Source of the DNA: Cupriavidus sp. 2SB
Lineage (GTDB): Bacteria > Pseudomonadota > Gammaproteobacteria > Burkholderiales > Burkholderiaceae
Direction: 5' to 3'
Assembly (NCBI RefSeq): GCF_005503625.1
Contig: NZ_SCMX01000027.1
Location: forward strand, 1 to 64,000
Length of the DNA: 64,000 bases
Shown: positions 36,571 to 44,215 of the stretch, piece after piece
Numbering within the stretch: position 1 is the stretch's first letter
Layout: every line of letters starts with the position of its first letter
The notes under the pieces: generated by a model
The model's input: only the letters and a program-made list of their open reading frames with translations
What the model was told of the DNA's origin: nothing
Databases searched by the model: none
Made by a program: the position numbers and the translations under genes

Positions 36571-38247
36571 TCAGGAGGGCCGTGCGGCAGGTCTGGCCCC
36601 AGCGCGTTGCCGCAGCGCCTGGTCCAGCAGTTTGTCCTGACCGTAGATGTCAGGGACGAAGTGTACCCGTCCGTCGGCGCGAGCGATGGCCGTGCCATAC
36701 GCCAGCACCACGGGAATGGGATGCTGGAGTGCCACGGTCTTCGATTTGCCAGCCGTCATTGCCTCACGGATGCGCGGCTCCGTCCATTCGGGCATGCCCT
36801 GCATCGCGAACTTCGCCAGTTCGACGGGTGCCTCCACGCGGATGCAGCCATGGCTGAAATCGCGTCGGTCTCGCTTGAACAGTTGCGGCGACGGCGTATG
36901 GTGCAGATAGATGGCCTGGTTGTTCGGAAAAACGAACTTGATGTCGCCCAGCGCATTGAGCGGCCCCGGTCGCTGGCGGATGCGCGACTGCCCATTGAGC
37001 ACGGCGTCCAGACTCGCCGGACTCACGGTGGTGCTGGCCGTGCTGCCAGTCACAAACTCGAAACCTTGCCGAGTCAGATAGCTCGGATCGCGTTGCAGCT
37101 TCGGAATGATTTCCTTCTTGGCGATTGACGACGGCACGTTCCAGTACGGGCTGAACTCGATGTAGCGCATGTCCTCGGCAAACAGCGGCGTGCGGGTGTC
37201 CAGCGCCTTGCCGACGATCACCTTCATCTCAAGCTTGATGTCGAGCTTGCCGCCGCTCTCAGGTTGATATTCATAAGCGCGCAGCATGAATTCAGGAACA
37301 TTGACCACGATCATGCGCGGACCCTCGGCAAGCGGGGTCCATCGCGCGCGTTCCATCGTCAGTTCGATCTGTTGCACGCGTGCCGCGGGAGAAACGTTGA
37401 GTTGTGCCAGCGTGCCCGCGCCGATCACACCATCGGCTTCGAGCGCATGGCGCGTCTGGAAAGCCTTTACCGCATCGACGATCGCGCCTTCGTAGCGTGC
37501 AGGCACGGGCGTGTCCTTCGGCAAGTCTCCGAGCGCTTCCAGCCGTTGCGACAACTGCGGCAGCCCCTTGTAGGTATCGCCCGCCTTGAGCTTGCTGCCG
37601 GGCAGAGGCGGTAGCGCGGTTTCCCAGTCAGGCAGCTTGGCCAATGTGCGGTAGCGCGCCAGCGCATCGCGCAACGTGCCGTAGAGTGGGAACGATGGCG
37701 CCGCCTCTCGCAAACCTTCGACAAGCCGGTTCGCGGCGATCGCCTGCCGCAGATAGGCTTCGGCGTCGAACGGCGCGGGCGCGGTCTTTGCAAAATTTGC
37801 ATGGACCTTGCGCGGATCGACCCGGCCCACGTGCAGATCGGACAGGTAGCGGGTCATCGCCGTGGTCAGCGATGCATCGAAGCGCTGCATGGCCTCGGGC
37901 GACGGCGCGGGGCCGTTGATTGCCTGCGTCAGCGTGCGCTGCAGCGCCTCGGCGCCGTAGTCAGCCGGTTCGAGGCCGTCGGCACTGGCACCGGCCAGCG
38001 TCTTGATGGCAGCCTGTGCGGCCTGCGATGGGTGTCCATCGACGAGCCACAGCGGGGCCGGCGGCGTCTGCTGGGCCCAGGCACTCGCGGCGCCGCAGAG
38101 CACCAATGCCGCGCCGAGCTGGCGCAGGGACACGACGGAAGACGCCCTTGAGCGGGGAGTCTTGCGGGTAGCGTTAGCGGGAATGGATTGCGTGGCGGTC
38201 GTGGCAACAGTCATTGGCATGGCGTCGAAAGAGTGTCTCCGTCGCAT
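36571..38247 (-). CDS. ldtD: LdtD/YcbB-type L,D-transpeptidase
   Basis: 558 aa as drawn; ATG 38220 or 38214 may be the true start. Signal/anchor at about 41-58 (ending AWAQ), a Scaffold-dup domain, a PG_binding_1 domain at about 250-283 (AFQTRHALEADGVIGAGTLAQLN), and a C-terminal YkuD domain with HHTPSPQLF and SHGCIRV, in which Cys468 is the nucleophile and His466 its neighbour. It makes 3-3 crosslinks in peptidoglycan. It is co-oriented with mepK and divergent from uspA. Confidence 0.9.
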   Translation of the reverse strand: MRRRHSFDAMPMTVATTATQSIPANATRKTPRSRASSVVSLRQLGAALVLCGAASAWAQQTPPAPLWLVDGHPSQAAQAAIKTLAGASADGLEPADYGAEALQRTLTQAINGPAPSPEAMQRFDASLTTAMTRYLSDLHVGRVDPRKVHANFAKTAPAPFDAEAYLRQAIAANRLVEGLREAAPSFPLYGTLRDALARYRTLAKLPDWETALPPLPGSKLKAGDTYKGLPQLSQRLEALGDLPKDTPVPARYEGAIVDAVKAFQTRHALEADGVIGAGTLAQLNVSPAARVQQIELTMERARWTPLAEGPRMIVVNVPEFMLRAYEYQPESGGKLDIKLEMKVIVGKALDTRTPLFAEDMRYIEFSPYWNVPSSIAKKEIIPKLQRDPSYLTRQGFEFVTGSTASTTVSPASLDAVLNGQSRIRQRPGPLNALGDIKFVFPNNQAIYLHHTPSPQLFKRDRRDFSHGCIRVEAPVELAKFAMQGMPEWTEPRIREAMTAGKSKTVALQHPIPVVLAYGTAIARADGRVHFVPDIYGQDKLLDQALRQRAGARPAARPS

Positions 38248-38322
38248 ATCCTAGCCGATGACGCGGTTGCGTCCGTTATGTTGCACTTGCTGAAAATAAA
38301 GATTCTGCGATTGCGCGATGAC

Positions 38323-38336
38323 TTGATTCATGTCAA
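38323..38336 (+). promoter_or_regulatory. FNR/Anr-type box upstream of uspA
   Basis: TTGAT-TCAT-GTCAA matches TTGAT-N4-ATCAA at 9 of 10 fixed positions. It lies 64 bp before the uspA start, so low-oxygen activation is likely. Confidence 0.7.
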
Positions 38337-38400
38337 TCGCTGCGCGCTGTGCGCGCCTATGCTGTCTTCAACACGACAACATCACAGTGAGGATTGCTCC

Positions 38401-38856
38401 ATGTACAAGCGCATTCTGATCGCCATAGACGGTGGTCCGTCGTCCGAGCAGGCCATCTTCCAGGCTGTGGGCCTGGCCAAGGAACTGGGCGCGGAGGTCA
38501 AGATCCTGTTCGTGGTGGATGACAGCGAATTTTTCTTCGAGCCGGCCTACGTCAACCCGCAAGAGGTGCTGCGCGGCATGCTTGAGGTAGGTCAACAGGC
38601 CCTGGCCCGCGCCGCGCGCCGCTTCGAAAACGCCGGGGTGCGTGCCTTGACGGAACTGGCCGAGAAGCCGGTGTCGCCGGGCGACATCTCGGGCACCATC
38701 GTCAGCCATGCCGAGCAATGGCCTGCCGAACTGGTGGTGATGGGCACACACGGTCGACGCGGTGTGCGACGCATGATCATGGGCAGCGTGTCCGAAGGCG
38801 TGGTGGCCAAGTCGGCCAAGCCAGTACTGCTGATTCGCGGCGATACGGTGCATTGA
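38401..38856 (+). CDS. Universal stress protein UspA family
   Basis: 151 aa, single Usp domain: MYKRILIAIDGGPSSEQA at the start and the ATP-binding loop GTHGRRGVRRMIMGSVSEGVV (G-x2-G-x9-G-S pattern) near the end, so it belongs to the ATP-binding branch. GAGG lies upstream of the ATG. An FNR/Anr-like box 64 bp upstream points to induction under oxygen limitation, as for several Pseudomonas Usp genes. Confidence 0.93.
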   Translation: MYKRILIAIDGGPSSEQAIFQAVGLAKELGAEVKILFVVDDSEFFFEPAYVNPQEVLRGMLEVGQQALARAARRFENAGVRALTELAEKPVSPGDISGTIVSHAEQWPAELVVMGTHGRRGVRRMIMGSVSEGVVAKSAKPVLLIRGDTVH

Positions 38857-38862
38857 ATCGAT

Positions 38863-38892
38863 AAAAAAAAGCGGGCGCCACCAAGGCGCCCG
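38863..38892 (-). terminator. Intrinsic terminator of the Bug gene
   Basis: Reading the minus strand: 8-bp stem CGGGCGCC/GGCGCCCG with 5-nt loop (38872-38892), then GC and T8. It also lies 6 bp after the uspA stop and could act in both directions. Confidence 0.85.
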
Positions 38893-38901
38893 TGCAGTAC
38901 C

Positions 38902-38943
38902 GCTTCACAAATTCGGCTTCACGAATTCGACTTCACAGATTCC
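38902..38943. repeat. Three tandem copies of a 14-bp repeat
   Basis: GCTTCACAAATTCG, GCTTCACGAATTCG and ACTTCACAGATTCC lie head to tail between the terminator and the Bug stop codon. No function is evident. Confidence 0.7.
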
Positions 38944-38957
38944 TTCTCACAGGCAGG

Positions 38958-39923
38958 TCAGTCGAGCTTGATGCCGACGGTCTTCACCACCTTTTCCCAT
39001 TTCTGCGAATCCTTGTTCACCATCTGGGAGAACTCGTTCGGCCCCAGCGCGCTAGGTTCCATGCCCTGCTTGGTGATGGTCTCGCGGATGTTGGGTTGCG
39101 CGAGTACGGCGGCAATCTCCTGCGCCAGTCGGTTGACCGTGGGCATGGGGGTGCCCCCTGTGGTGAACACGCCGTACCACGACACCACTTCATAGCCCGG
39201 TACGCCGGATTCCGCCACGGTGGGCACGTTCGGCATCGTCGCCACGCGCTTGGCGCTGGTCACGGCCAGGATGCGTACCTTGCCGCTATCCACACCGGCT
39301 TTGGCGGACGGCAGGCTCGCAAAGGTCATCTGGGCCTGGCCGGCCATCACGTCCTGCATCGCCGGGGCGTCACCGCGATACGGGATGTGGGTGATGAAGA
39401 CCCCAGCCATGCTCTTGAACAGTTCGGCGGACAGGTGCGAGATCGTGCCGTTACCCGGCGAGGCCACGTTCAGTTCGCCGGGATGGGCCTTGGCATAGGC
39501 CAGCAACTCCTGCACGTTCTTGACCGGCAGCGCGGCGTTGACGACCAGCGCGTTGGCGGATTTCGCCACGAGCGACACGGGCTGCACCCCCTTGACCGGG
39601 TCGTAGGGCAGCTTGCTGTAGACGGATGGCGCGATGGCTTGTCCGCCTACCGAGCCCAGCAGCAGCACCGAACCATCGGGCTTGGCGCGCGCCATTTCGG
39701 CCGTGGCGATAGTGCTGCCGCCGCCGGGCTTGTTCTCCACCACCATCGTCGTCTTGGTGTTGATCTGGAACTGCGTGGCGACGGTGCGTGCGATGGCATC
39801 GTTACCGCCGCCCGGCGCAAAGCCGACCAGCATGCGGATGGGGGCAGGGGGCAGTTCCTGCGACAGGGCCTGCGTGGCAAACAACGCCAGTGCAACAGCG
39901 GGAACGATCTTGTAAAACGACAT
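38958..39923 (-). CDS. Bug/TctC-family periplasmic solute-binding protein
   Basis: 321 aa, signal ending ALSQ. Bug motifs: RMLVGFAPGGGNDAIARTVA, VVENKPGGGSTIAT, NVASPGNGTISHLSAELF, HIPYRGDAPAMQDVMAGQ, TSAKRVATMPNVPTVAESG. It is the last gene in the direction of the oxidase operon, 145 bp after it, so its ligand is probably the operon's substrate or a related amino-carboxylate. No TctA/TctB membrane components are in the window. Confidence 0.9.
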   Translation of the reverse strand: MSFYKIVPAVALALFATQALSQELPPAPIRMLVGFAPGGGNDAIARTVATQFQINTKTTMVVENKPGGGSTIATAEMARAKPDGSVLLLGSVGGQAIAPSVYSKLPYDPVKGVQPVSLVAKSANALVVNAALPVKNVQELLAYAKAHPGELNVASPGNGTISHLSAELFKSMAGVFITHIPYRGDAPAMQDVMAGQAQMTFASLPSAKAGVDSGKVRILAVTSAKRVATMPNVPTVAESGVPGYEVVSWYGVFTTGGTPMPTVNRLAQEIAAVLAQPNIRETITKQGMEPSALGPNEFSQMVNKDSQKWEKVVKTVGIKLD

Positions 39924-40068
39924 GGTTGATCCTCGATGCAGATTGCAGATAAGTGGGAGAGTCCTCTCGGGGGTGTCGCTGTGCTGGATGGTGGGTGAGA
40001 TGCCCGGGCGCTGCGTCAGGTCTTGTGCCTGGCTGTCACCGTCCGGGTCTCGCTTCAGTCTCCGTCCT

Positions 40069-41562
40069 TTATTTTTTGAAACGTACTACGGCTTCGCGCG
40101 ATGCCTGCGTTTGCGGCAACGTTGCGATCTCGCCAAGCGTCACCGGCTTGGTCGGGAAACGCAGGCGGTAGTAACCAACGTCGCGCGGATGGCGCTGTTG
40201 CTCATCGGCGATTAGTTCGGTCACCGTCAGTCCGCAGAACCGGCCCTGGCAGGGGCCCATGCCGCAGCGCAGGAATGCCTTGAGCTGGTTCGGCCCCTGG
40301 CAACCCATGCGAGCGGCTTCTCGCACTTGCTCGGCGGTCGCCTCTTCGCAGCGGCAGACGATGGTGTTGCCCACCGGTCGCCGAAATTGCGGCTGCGGGC
40401 GATACAACACTTCGAAGAATTCGCGGCCACGCGTAGCGCGGGCGAGGGCGAGCCGATGCGGCGCGGCCTCGCGGTCGCGTGCTGCGCTGTCCAGGCGGCC
40501 CAGCGATGCGGCGGCCTGGATGGCGGCGAGTCGACCGCGATGCTCTGCAGCCATCGCACCCGCAATGCCCGCACCATCGCCGGCGATGGTCAGGTGCGGC
40601 ACCGATGTGGCGCCCCATGCATCGACGGCAGGCTCCCAGCAGTCCTGCCGCTCGTTCCACGCATGTTCCGCGCCAATGGCGCGCGACAGATTCGTGTTGG
40701 GCACCACGCCCTGATGCAGCAGCAACTGATCGACTGCGATCGTGCGAGGCTGGCCGTCTGCCGTGTACCGCAGTTCGGCGACCTGTCCGTTGGCACCGGC
40801 CACGGCTTCCAGCGCACTGACGCCGCTGATGATCGGCACGGCCTTGCGCACCGCGCGCAGCATCTTCAGCCCTTTGCCGAGATAGGCCGAGCGCAGGAAA
40901 CCCCACGCGTGCGGCAGCGCCTGCATCCACTGGCCGGACGGCGTGGTTTCGAGGATGGTCTCGATCTTCACGCCGGCATTGAGGTACTGATACGCCAGCA
41001 GGTAGAGCAGCGGGCCGCCACCGGCCAGCACCGTGCGGCCTTCGGGCACCACGCCGGATGTCTTCAGCAGGATCTGCGCGGCACCTGCGGTAATCACGCC
41101 GGGCAGCGTCCATCCCGGAATCGGGAAGGGGCGCTCCTGCGCGCCAGTTGCCAGAATGATGTGGCGGCAGTGGAGCAGACCGGCTTGTGGATCGGCACTG
41201 GCACCGGTCACCGAGTAAGCCACTTCGAAGCCCAGACCATCGGCTTGCGGCTCGCGAGGATTGATCGACCACACCGTGGCCGAAGCAAGATATTGCGCGC
41301 CGCTACGCTGGAATGGCGTTAGCAAGTCGAGCCCGTGCCAGTAATCGGCACCGAGAATGTTGCGCTCCTGCACTGGCGTCGTGCTGATGGCGCGATAGAT
41401 CTGGCCACCCGGTGCGGGTTGTTCATCGAGCAGGATCGTGCTCAGTCCCAGTTCGGCGGCACGCGTGGCCGCAGCGAGACCGGCGGGTCCGGCACCGACC
41501 ACGAGCAGGTCGCGTTCGAGCATGTCAGATGTTTCGAGCGGAGGCAGGTTCGTCATGGTCAT
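40069..41562 (-). CDS. FAD/NAD(P)-binding oxidase subunit (OoxA/HcnB-like)
   Basis: 497 aa from MTMTNLPP. FAD site VVGAGPAGLAAATRA, second Rossmann motif VLAGGGPLLYLLA, ATG(A) motif ILATGAQERP and FAD-contact IAGDGAGI. A C-terminal BFD-like [2Fe-2S] domain has CRCEE and LKAFLRCGMGPCQGRFC. This is the alpha subunit of heteromeric amine dehydrogenases such as octopine oxidase, D-hydroxyproline dehydrogenase and hydrogen cyanide synthase. The start overlaps the ferredoxin-like gene by 4 bp. Confidence 0.88.
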   Translation of the reverse strand: MTMTNLPPLETSDMLERDLLVVGAGPAGLAAATRAAELGLSTILLDEQPAPGGQIYRAISTTPVQERNILGADYWHGLDLLTPFQRSGAQYLASATVWSINPREPQADGLGFEVAYSVTGASADPQAGLLHCRHIILATGAQERPFPIPGWTLPGVITAGAAQILLKTSGVVPEGRTVLAGGGPLLYLLAYQYLNAGVKIETILETTPSGQWMQALPHAWGFLRSAYLGKGLKMLRAVRKAVPIISGVSALEAVAGANGQVAELRYTADGQPRTIAVDQLLLHQGVVPNTNLSRAIGAEHAWNERQDCWEPAVDAWGATSVPHLTIAGDGAGIAGAMAAEHRGRLAAIQAAASLGRLDSAARDREAAPHRLALARATRGREFFEVLYRPQPQFRRPVGNTIVCRCEEATAEQVREAARMGCQGPNQLKAFLRCGMGPCQGRFCGLTVTELIADEQQRHPRDVGYYRLRFPTKPVTLGEIATLPQTQASREAVVRFKK

Positions 41563-41867
41563 ACGGCCACCTCGCGTGCGCCGAGTTGGCGTTCCACGCG
41601 CATGCCATCGCGCACGCGGGTCATGCAGGCTTGCTGGTTGGGACGGCCATCGATGCTGACGAGGCAGTCGTAGCAGACGCCCATCATGCAGAAGGGTCCG
41701 CGCGCAGCGCCCGATACGGCGGTGTCGCGGCAGGCCGCAACGTTGGCGGCGAACAGTGCGGCGGCGACGGTATCGGTCTCGCGGCATTCCAGCGTGGCGC
41801 CATCCACGGTGACGCGCACCGTGCGGCCGGCGGTCTGCGCGGCGGTGGCGTCAAGTCTTCTGAACAT
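41559..41867 (-). CDS. (2Fe-2S)-binding small oxidase subunit (HcnA-like)
   Basis: 102 aa. Ferredoxin-like fold with cysteines in FCMMGVCYDC and ACMTRV, the pattern of the small gamma subunit of opine and hydroxyproline oxidases. It is coupled on both sides: 17 bp overlap with the upstream oxidase gene and 4 bp with the downstream one, so the three proteins should be made in matched amounts. Confidence 0.88.
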   Translation of the reverse strand: MFRRLDATAAQTAGRTVRVTVDGATLECRETDTVAAALFAANVAACRDTAVSGAARGPFCMMGVCYDCLVSIDGRPNQQACMTRVRDGMRVERQLGAREVAV

Positions 41868-42993
41868 GGAATCTCCGGGTCGAAAAAATGTCCAGCTCCC
41901 GCGGCAGCGCGCCAGCGGCGATCATCGGGGCGAGGGTCTCTGCATGGGCGGCGGCCAGCGTCACGCCGCTATGGCAGGTGACGATGAACGCGCCGGGATG
42001 GCTGGTGGACTGCTCGTAGACCGGAAAGCCATCCTGTGCGCGTACGCGCAGCGCCGACCACGCTCGCACCGCGCGGACATCACGCAGGGCGGGCAACGTA
42101 CGCACGGCACGGTCGGCCAGCGTAGCCAGGATCGGCAGCGTGGTGATCTGGTCGGCGTAGCCCGCATCCTCCTGCGAATCGCCAACCAGCCAGCTACCTT
42201 CGTCGTTCTGGCGCAGGGTCACCAGTGGTGTATCGAGCAGACGGCGCGTACGTTCGAGCACGAGGATCTGACCGCGCTGCGGCGCCATGGGCAGGTCGAT
42301 GCCGACCATCGCACCCAGTTCGCCATTGCGCAGACCCGAGGCCAGCACGATCTTGCGGGCGCGCACCGTGCCATTCGGGGTGCTCAGCGAGAACTCGCCC
42401 GATGACGACTGCGATATGGCGGTCACGCCGTGGAAAGGCAGGTACTGGACATCGCCCCGGCTAAACGCCGTATGAAAGGCGCGAAGCAGCTTGAGCGGAT
42501 TGACGATGCCGTCGTGCGGCGTCCAGATGGCGCCGGTCACGTCTGGGCCGAGTCCGGGCACGAGCGATGCGGCTTGATGATGGTCGAGCAGCTTCCACTC
42601 GTACGGCTCCACGCCGGGCTGGGCCATGAGTTTTTGGACCCAGGCCAGGCGCGCTTCCACTTCGTAGTCGCCCATCAGGGGCGTCAGGCCGCCTTTCTGT
42701 TCGAGCGCCACATCGATGCCGGTTTCCTTCTGCAAACGGTCTGCGAGTCCAGGCCAGAGACGCGTGGAACCAAGCGTCCAGCGGCTGTACGCACCCATGC
42801 CGAAGCCCTTGCTCTGCAGCCAGACCAACCCGAAATTGCCGCGCGAGGCACGCAGCGCAACGTCGCCCTCGTCGAGCACGGCGATGGAGCCGACGCGGTC
42901 GCGCAGTCCGTAGGCGATGGCCGAGCCGACCAGGCCACCGCCAACTACGGCAACGTCGAAGACCGGCAGGGCGGAAGTGGAGGCGCCGGCCAT
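41851..42993 (-). CDS. DadA-like FAD oxidase subunit (OoxB/HcnC-like)
   Basis: 380 aa. FAD-binding VVGGGLVGSAIAYGL at about 15-29, then DEGDVALRASRGNFGLVW and a C-terminal SGVTLAAAHAETLAP. DAO-family beta subunit that oxidises a secondary or primary amine. With the two overlapping genes it forms a three-component membrane-linked dehydrogenase. The exact substrate (opine, D-hydroxyproline or another N-substituted amino acid) cannot be read from sequence. Confidence 0.88.
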   Translation of the reverse strand: MAGASTSALPVFDVAVVGGGLVGSAIAYGLRDRVGSIAVLDEGDVALRASRGNFGLVWLQSKGFGMGAYSRWTLGSTRLWPGLADRLQKETGIDVALEQKGGLTPLMGDYEVEARLAWVQKLMAQPGVEPYEWKLLDHHQAASLVPGLGPDVTGAIWTPHDGIVNPLKLLRAFHTAFSRGDVQYLPFHGVTAISQSSSGEFSLSTPNGTVRARKIVLASGLRNGELGAMVGIDLPMAPQRGQILVLERTRRLLDTPLVTLRQNDEGSWLVGDSQEDAGYADQITTLPILATLADRAVRTLPALRDVRAVRAWSALRVRAQDGFPVYEQSTSHPGAFIVTCHSGVTLAAAHAETLAPMIAAGALPRELDIFSTRRFHVQKT

Positions 42994-43123
42994 CAGTCGG
43001 GCCTCCGGTGAGGGGGGAGCGGGCCTTCGGCCCTGTTATGCGTCATGGGGAGACTCGTCTGAATCGTTCGGACGAGTATGCGGAGCCGCCCCGACTTGCG
43101 CAAATACGAGTCTGTCAGGCGTC

Positions 43124-43140
43124 CATACGAAAACCGTATG
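43124..43140. promoter_or_regulatory. LysR-type box upstream of the oxidase operon
   Basis: CATACG-N5-CGTATG is a perfect 6-bp inverted repeat with T-N11-A spacing, 130 bp before the oxidase operon start. CGTATG-like half-sites recur in the lyase promoter region. Confidence 0.65.
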
Positions 43141-43161
43141 GGGGGAGGATCAACACAGGTT

Positions 43162-44058
43162 TCAGCCCGGCAGCGCGCCGGTTTCCGTGGCGAGGACTTC
43201 GATCATCCGCGCGTTGAATCGCTCCACCAGCACGTTGGCAGGCCGGTTGCGCGCCAGCAACAGGTAGCTGACAAACGGAATGCGGGGCGCAAAGGGGCGA
43301 ATGACGAGGTCGTTGCCATGCATCCGCGCCACCAGCGGATTGACGATGCCCACCCCCATGCCTAGCGCGACCATCCGGCAGATGGTGGCGCCATAAGGCG
43401 TCTCGAAGTGCATGATGCGCCGGTCGTCATCGGCAAAGGCGGCGTCGATGGACGCACGCAGGCCGTCGCCATGGGTCATCGAGATAAAGGATTCCCCGGC
43501 CAGATCGGCCGGGGTGATCACGTCGAGACTGGCGAGCCGATGCCCGTGCGGCATCACGCAGCAGCCCGCCACATCGGCAATGGGCTGGGCTTCGGTCACG
43601 GCCGCAGGTGGCAGGTAGGACACCAGGCCGAGGTCGCAATAGCGGCTCCCCACCCAGTCGGCCACCAGTTGCGTGCTGCCGGTTTCCATCGCCACGTAGA
43701 CATCGGGATGATCGGCGTGGAAGTGCTGCAACACGGTGGGCAGCACCGTCATCGCCAGCGAAGGCACCGTGGCAATCCGCAGCCTTCCCTTGCCGAACTG
43801 CCGAATGTTGCGCGCCGCATCCTTGAGCGCATCGAGGCCGACGAAGGCGCGATCCACTTCGCGCAGGAACGCGAGTCCTTCCTCGGTAGGGGTCAGGCGA
43901 CCCGCGCTTCGCGTGAACAACGTCAGGCCGGTGGTGTATTCGAGCTGCGCAATCAGACGGCTGACATTGGGCTGCGACGTATAGAGCTCGCTCGCGGCGG
44001 CGGTCATGGAGCCCGAGCGCATGACTGCGCGAAAGGCGTCGATTTCCTTGAATTTCAT
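43162..44058 (-). CDS. LysR-family regulator, NocR/OccR-like
   Basis: 298 aa. The N-terminal helix-turn-helix (IDAFRAVMRSGSMTAAASELYTSQPNVSRLI) matches the opine regulators NocR/OccR, which share FRAVM at this place. A substrate-binding LysR domain follows. It lies upstream of the oxidase operon on the same strand and is divergent from the lyase gene, with related half-sites in both control regions, so it probably activates both. Confidence 0.9.
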   Translation of the reverse strand: MKFKEIDAFRAVMRSGSMTAAASELYTSQPNVSRLIAQLEYTTGLTLFTRSAGRLTPTEEGLAFLREVDRAFVGLDALKDAARNIRQFGKGRLRIATVPSLAMTVLPTVLQHFHADHPDVYVAMETGSTQLVADWVGSRYCDLGLVSYLPPAAVTEAQPIADVAGCCVMPHGHRLASLDVITPADLAGESFISMTHGDGLRASIDAAFADDDRRIMHFETPYGATICRMVALGMGVGIVNPLVARMHGNDLVIRPFAPRIPFVSYLLLARNRPANVLVERFNARMIEVLATETGALPG

Positions 44059-44116
44059 ACCGTTTGTGGGGTGGGGGCGTTCGGCAATCGTTCGGCAATG
44101 ATGGGCCGATGGTATA

Positions 44117-44153
44117 TCAAATCCGTATGGTCACCCGCGATATTGTGATTTGA
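44117..44153. promoter_or_regulatory. Inverted repeat in the lyase/LysR divergent region
   Basis: TCAAATC (44117-44123) and GATTTGA (44147-44153) flank 23 nt; CCGTATGG (44123-44130) and CGGTATGG (44154-44161) add two copies of the half-site seen at 43135. Candidate LysR control site. Confidence 0.5.
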
Positions 44154-44215
44154 CGGTATGGGCTGCCGATTCCGATACTGGTTTCCATCGCACAAGACGA
44201 ACAGGAAATCGCCCC

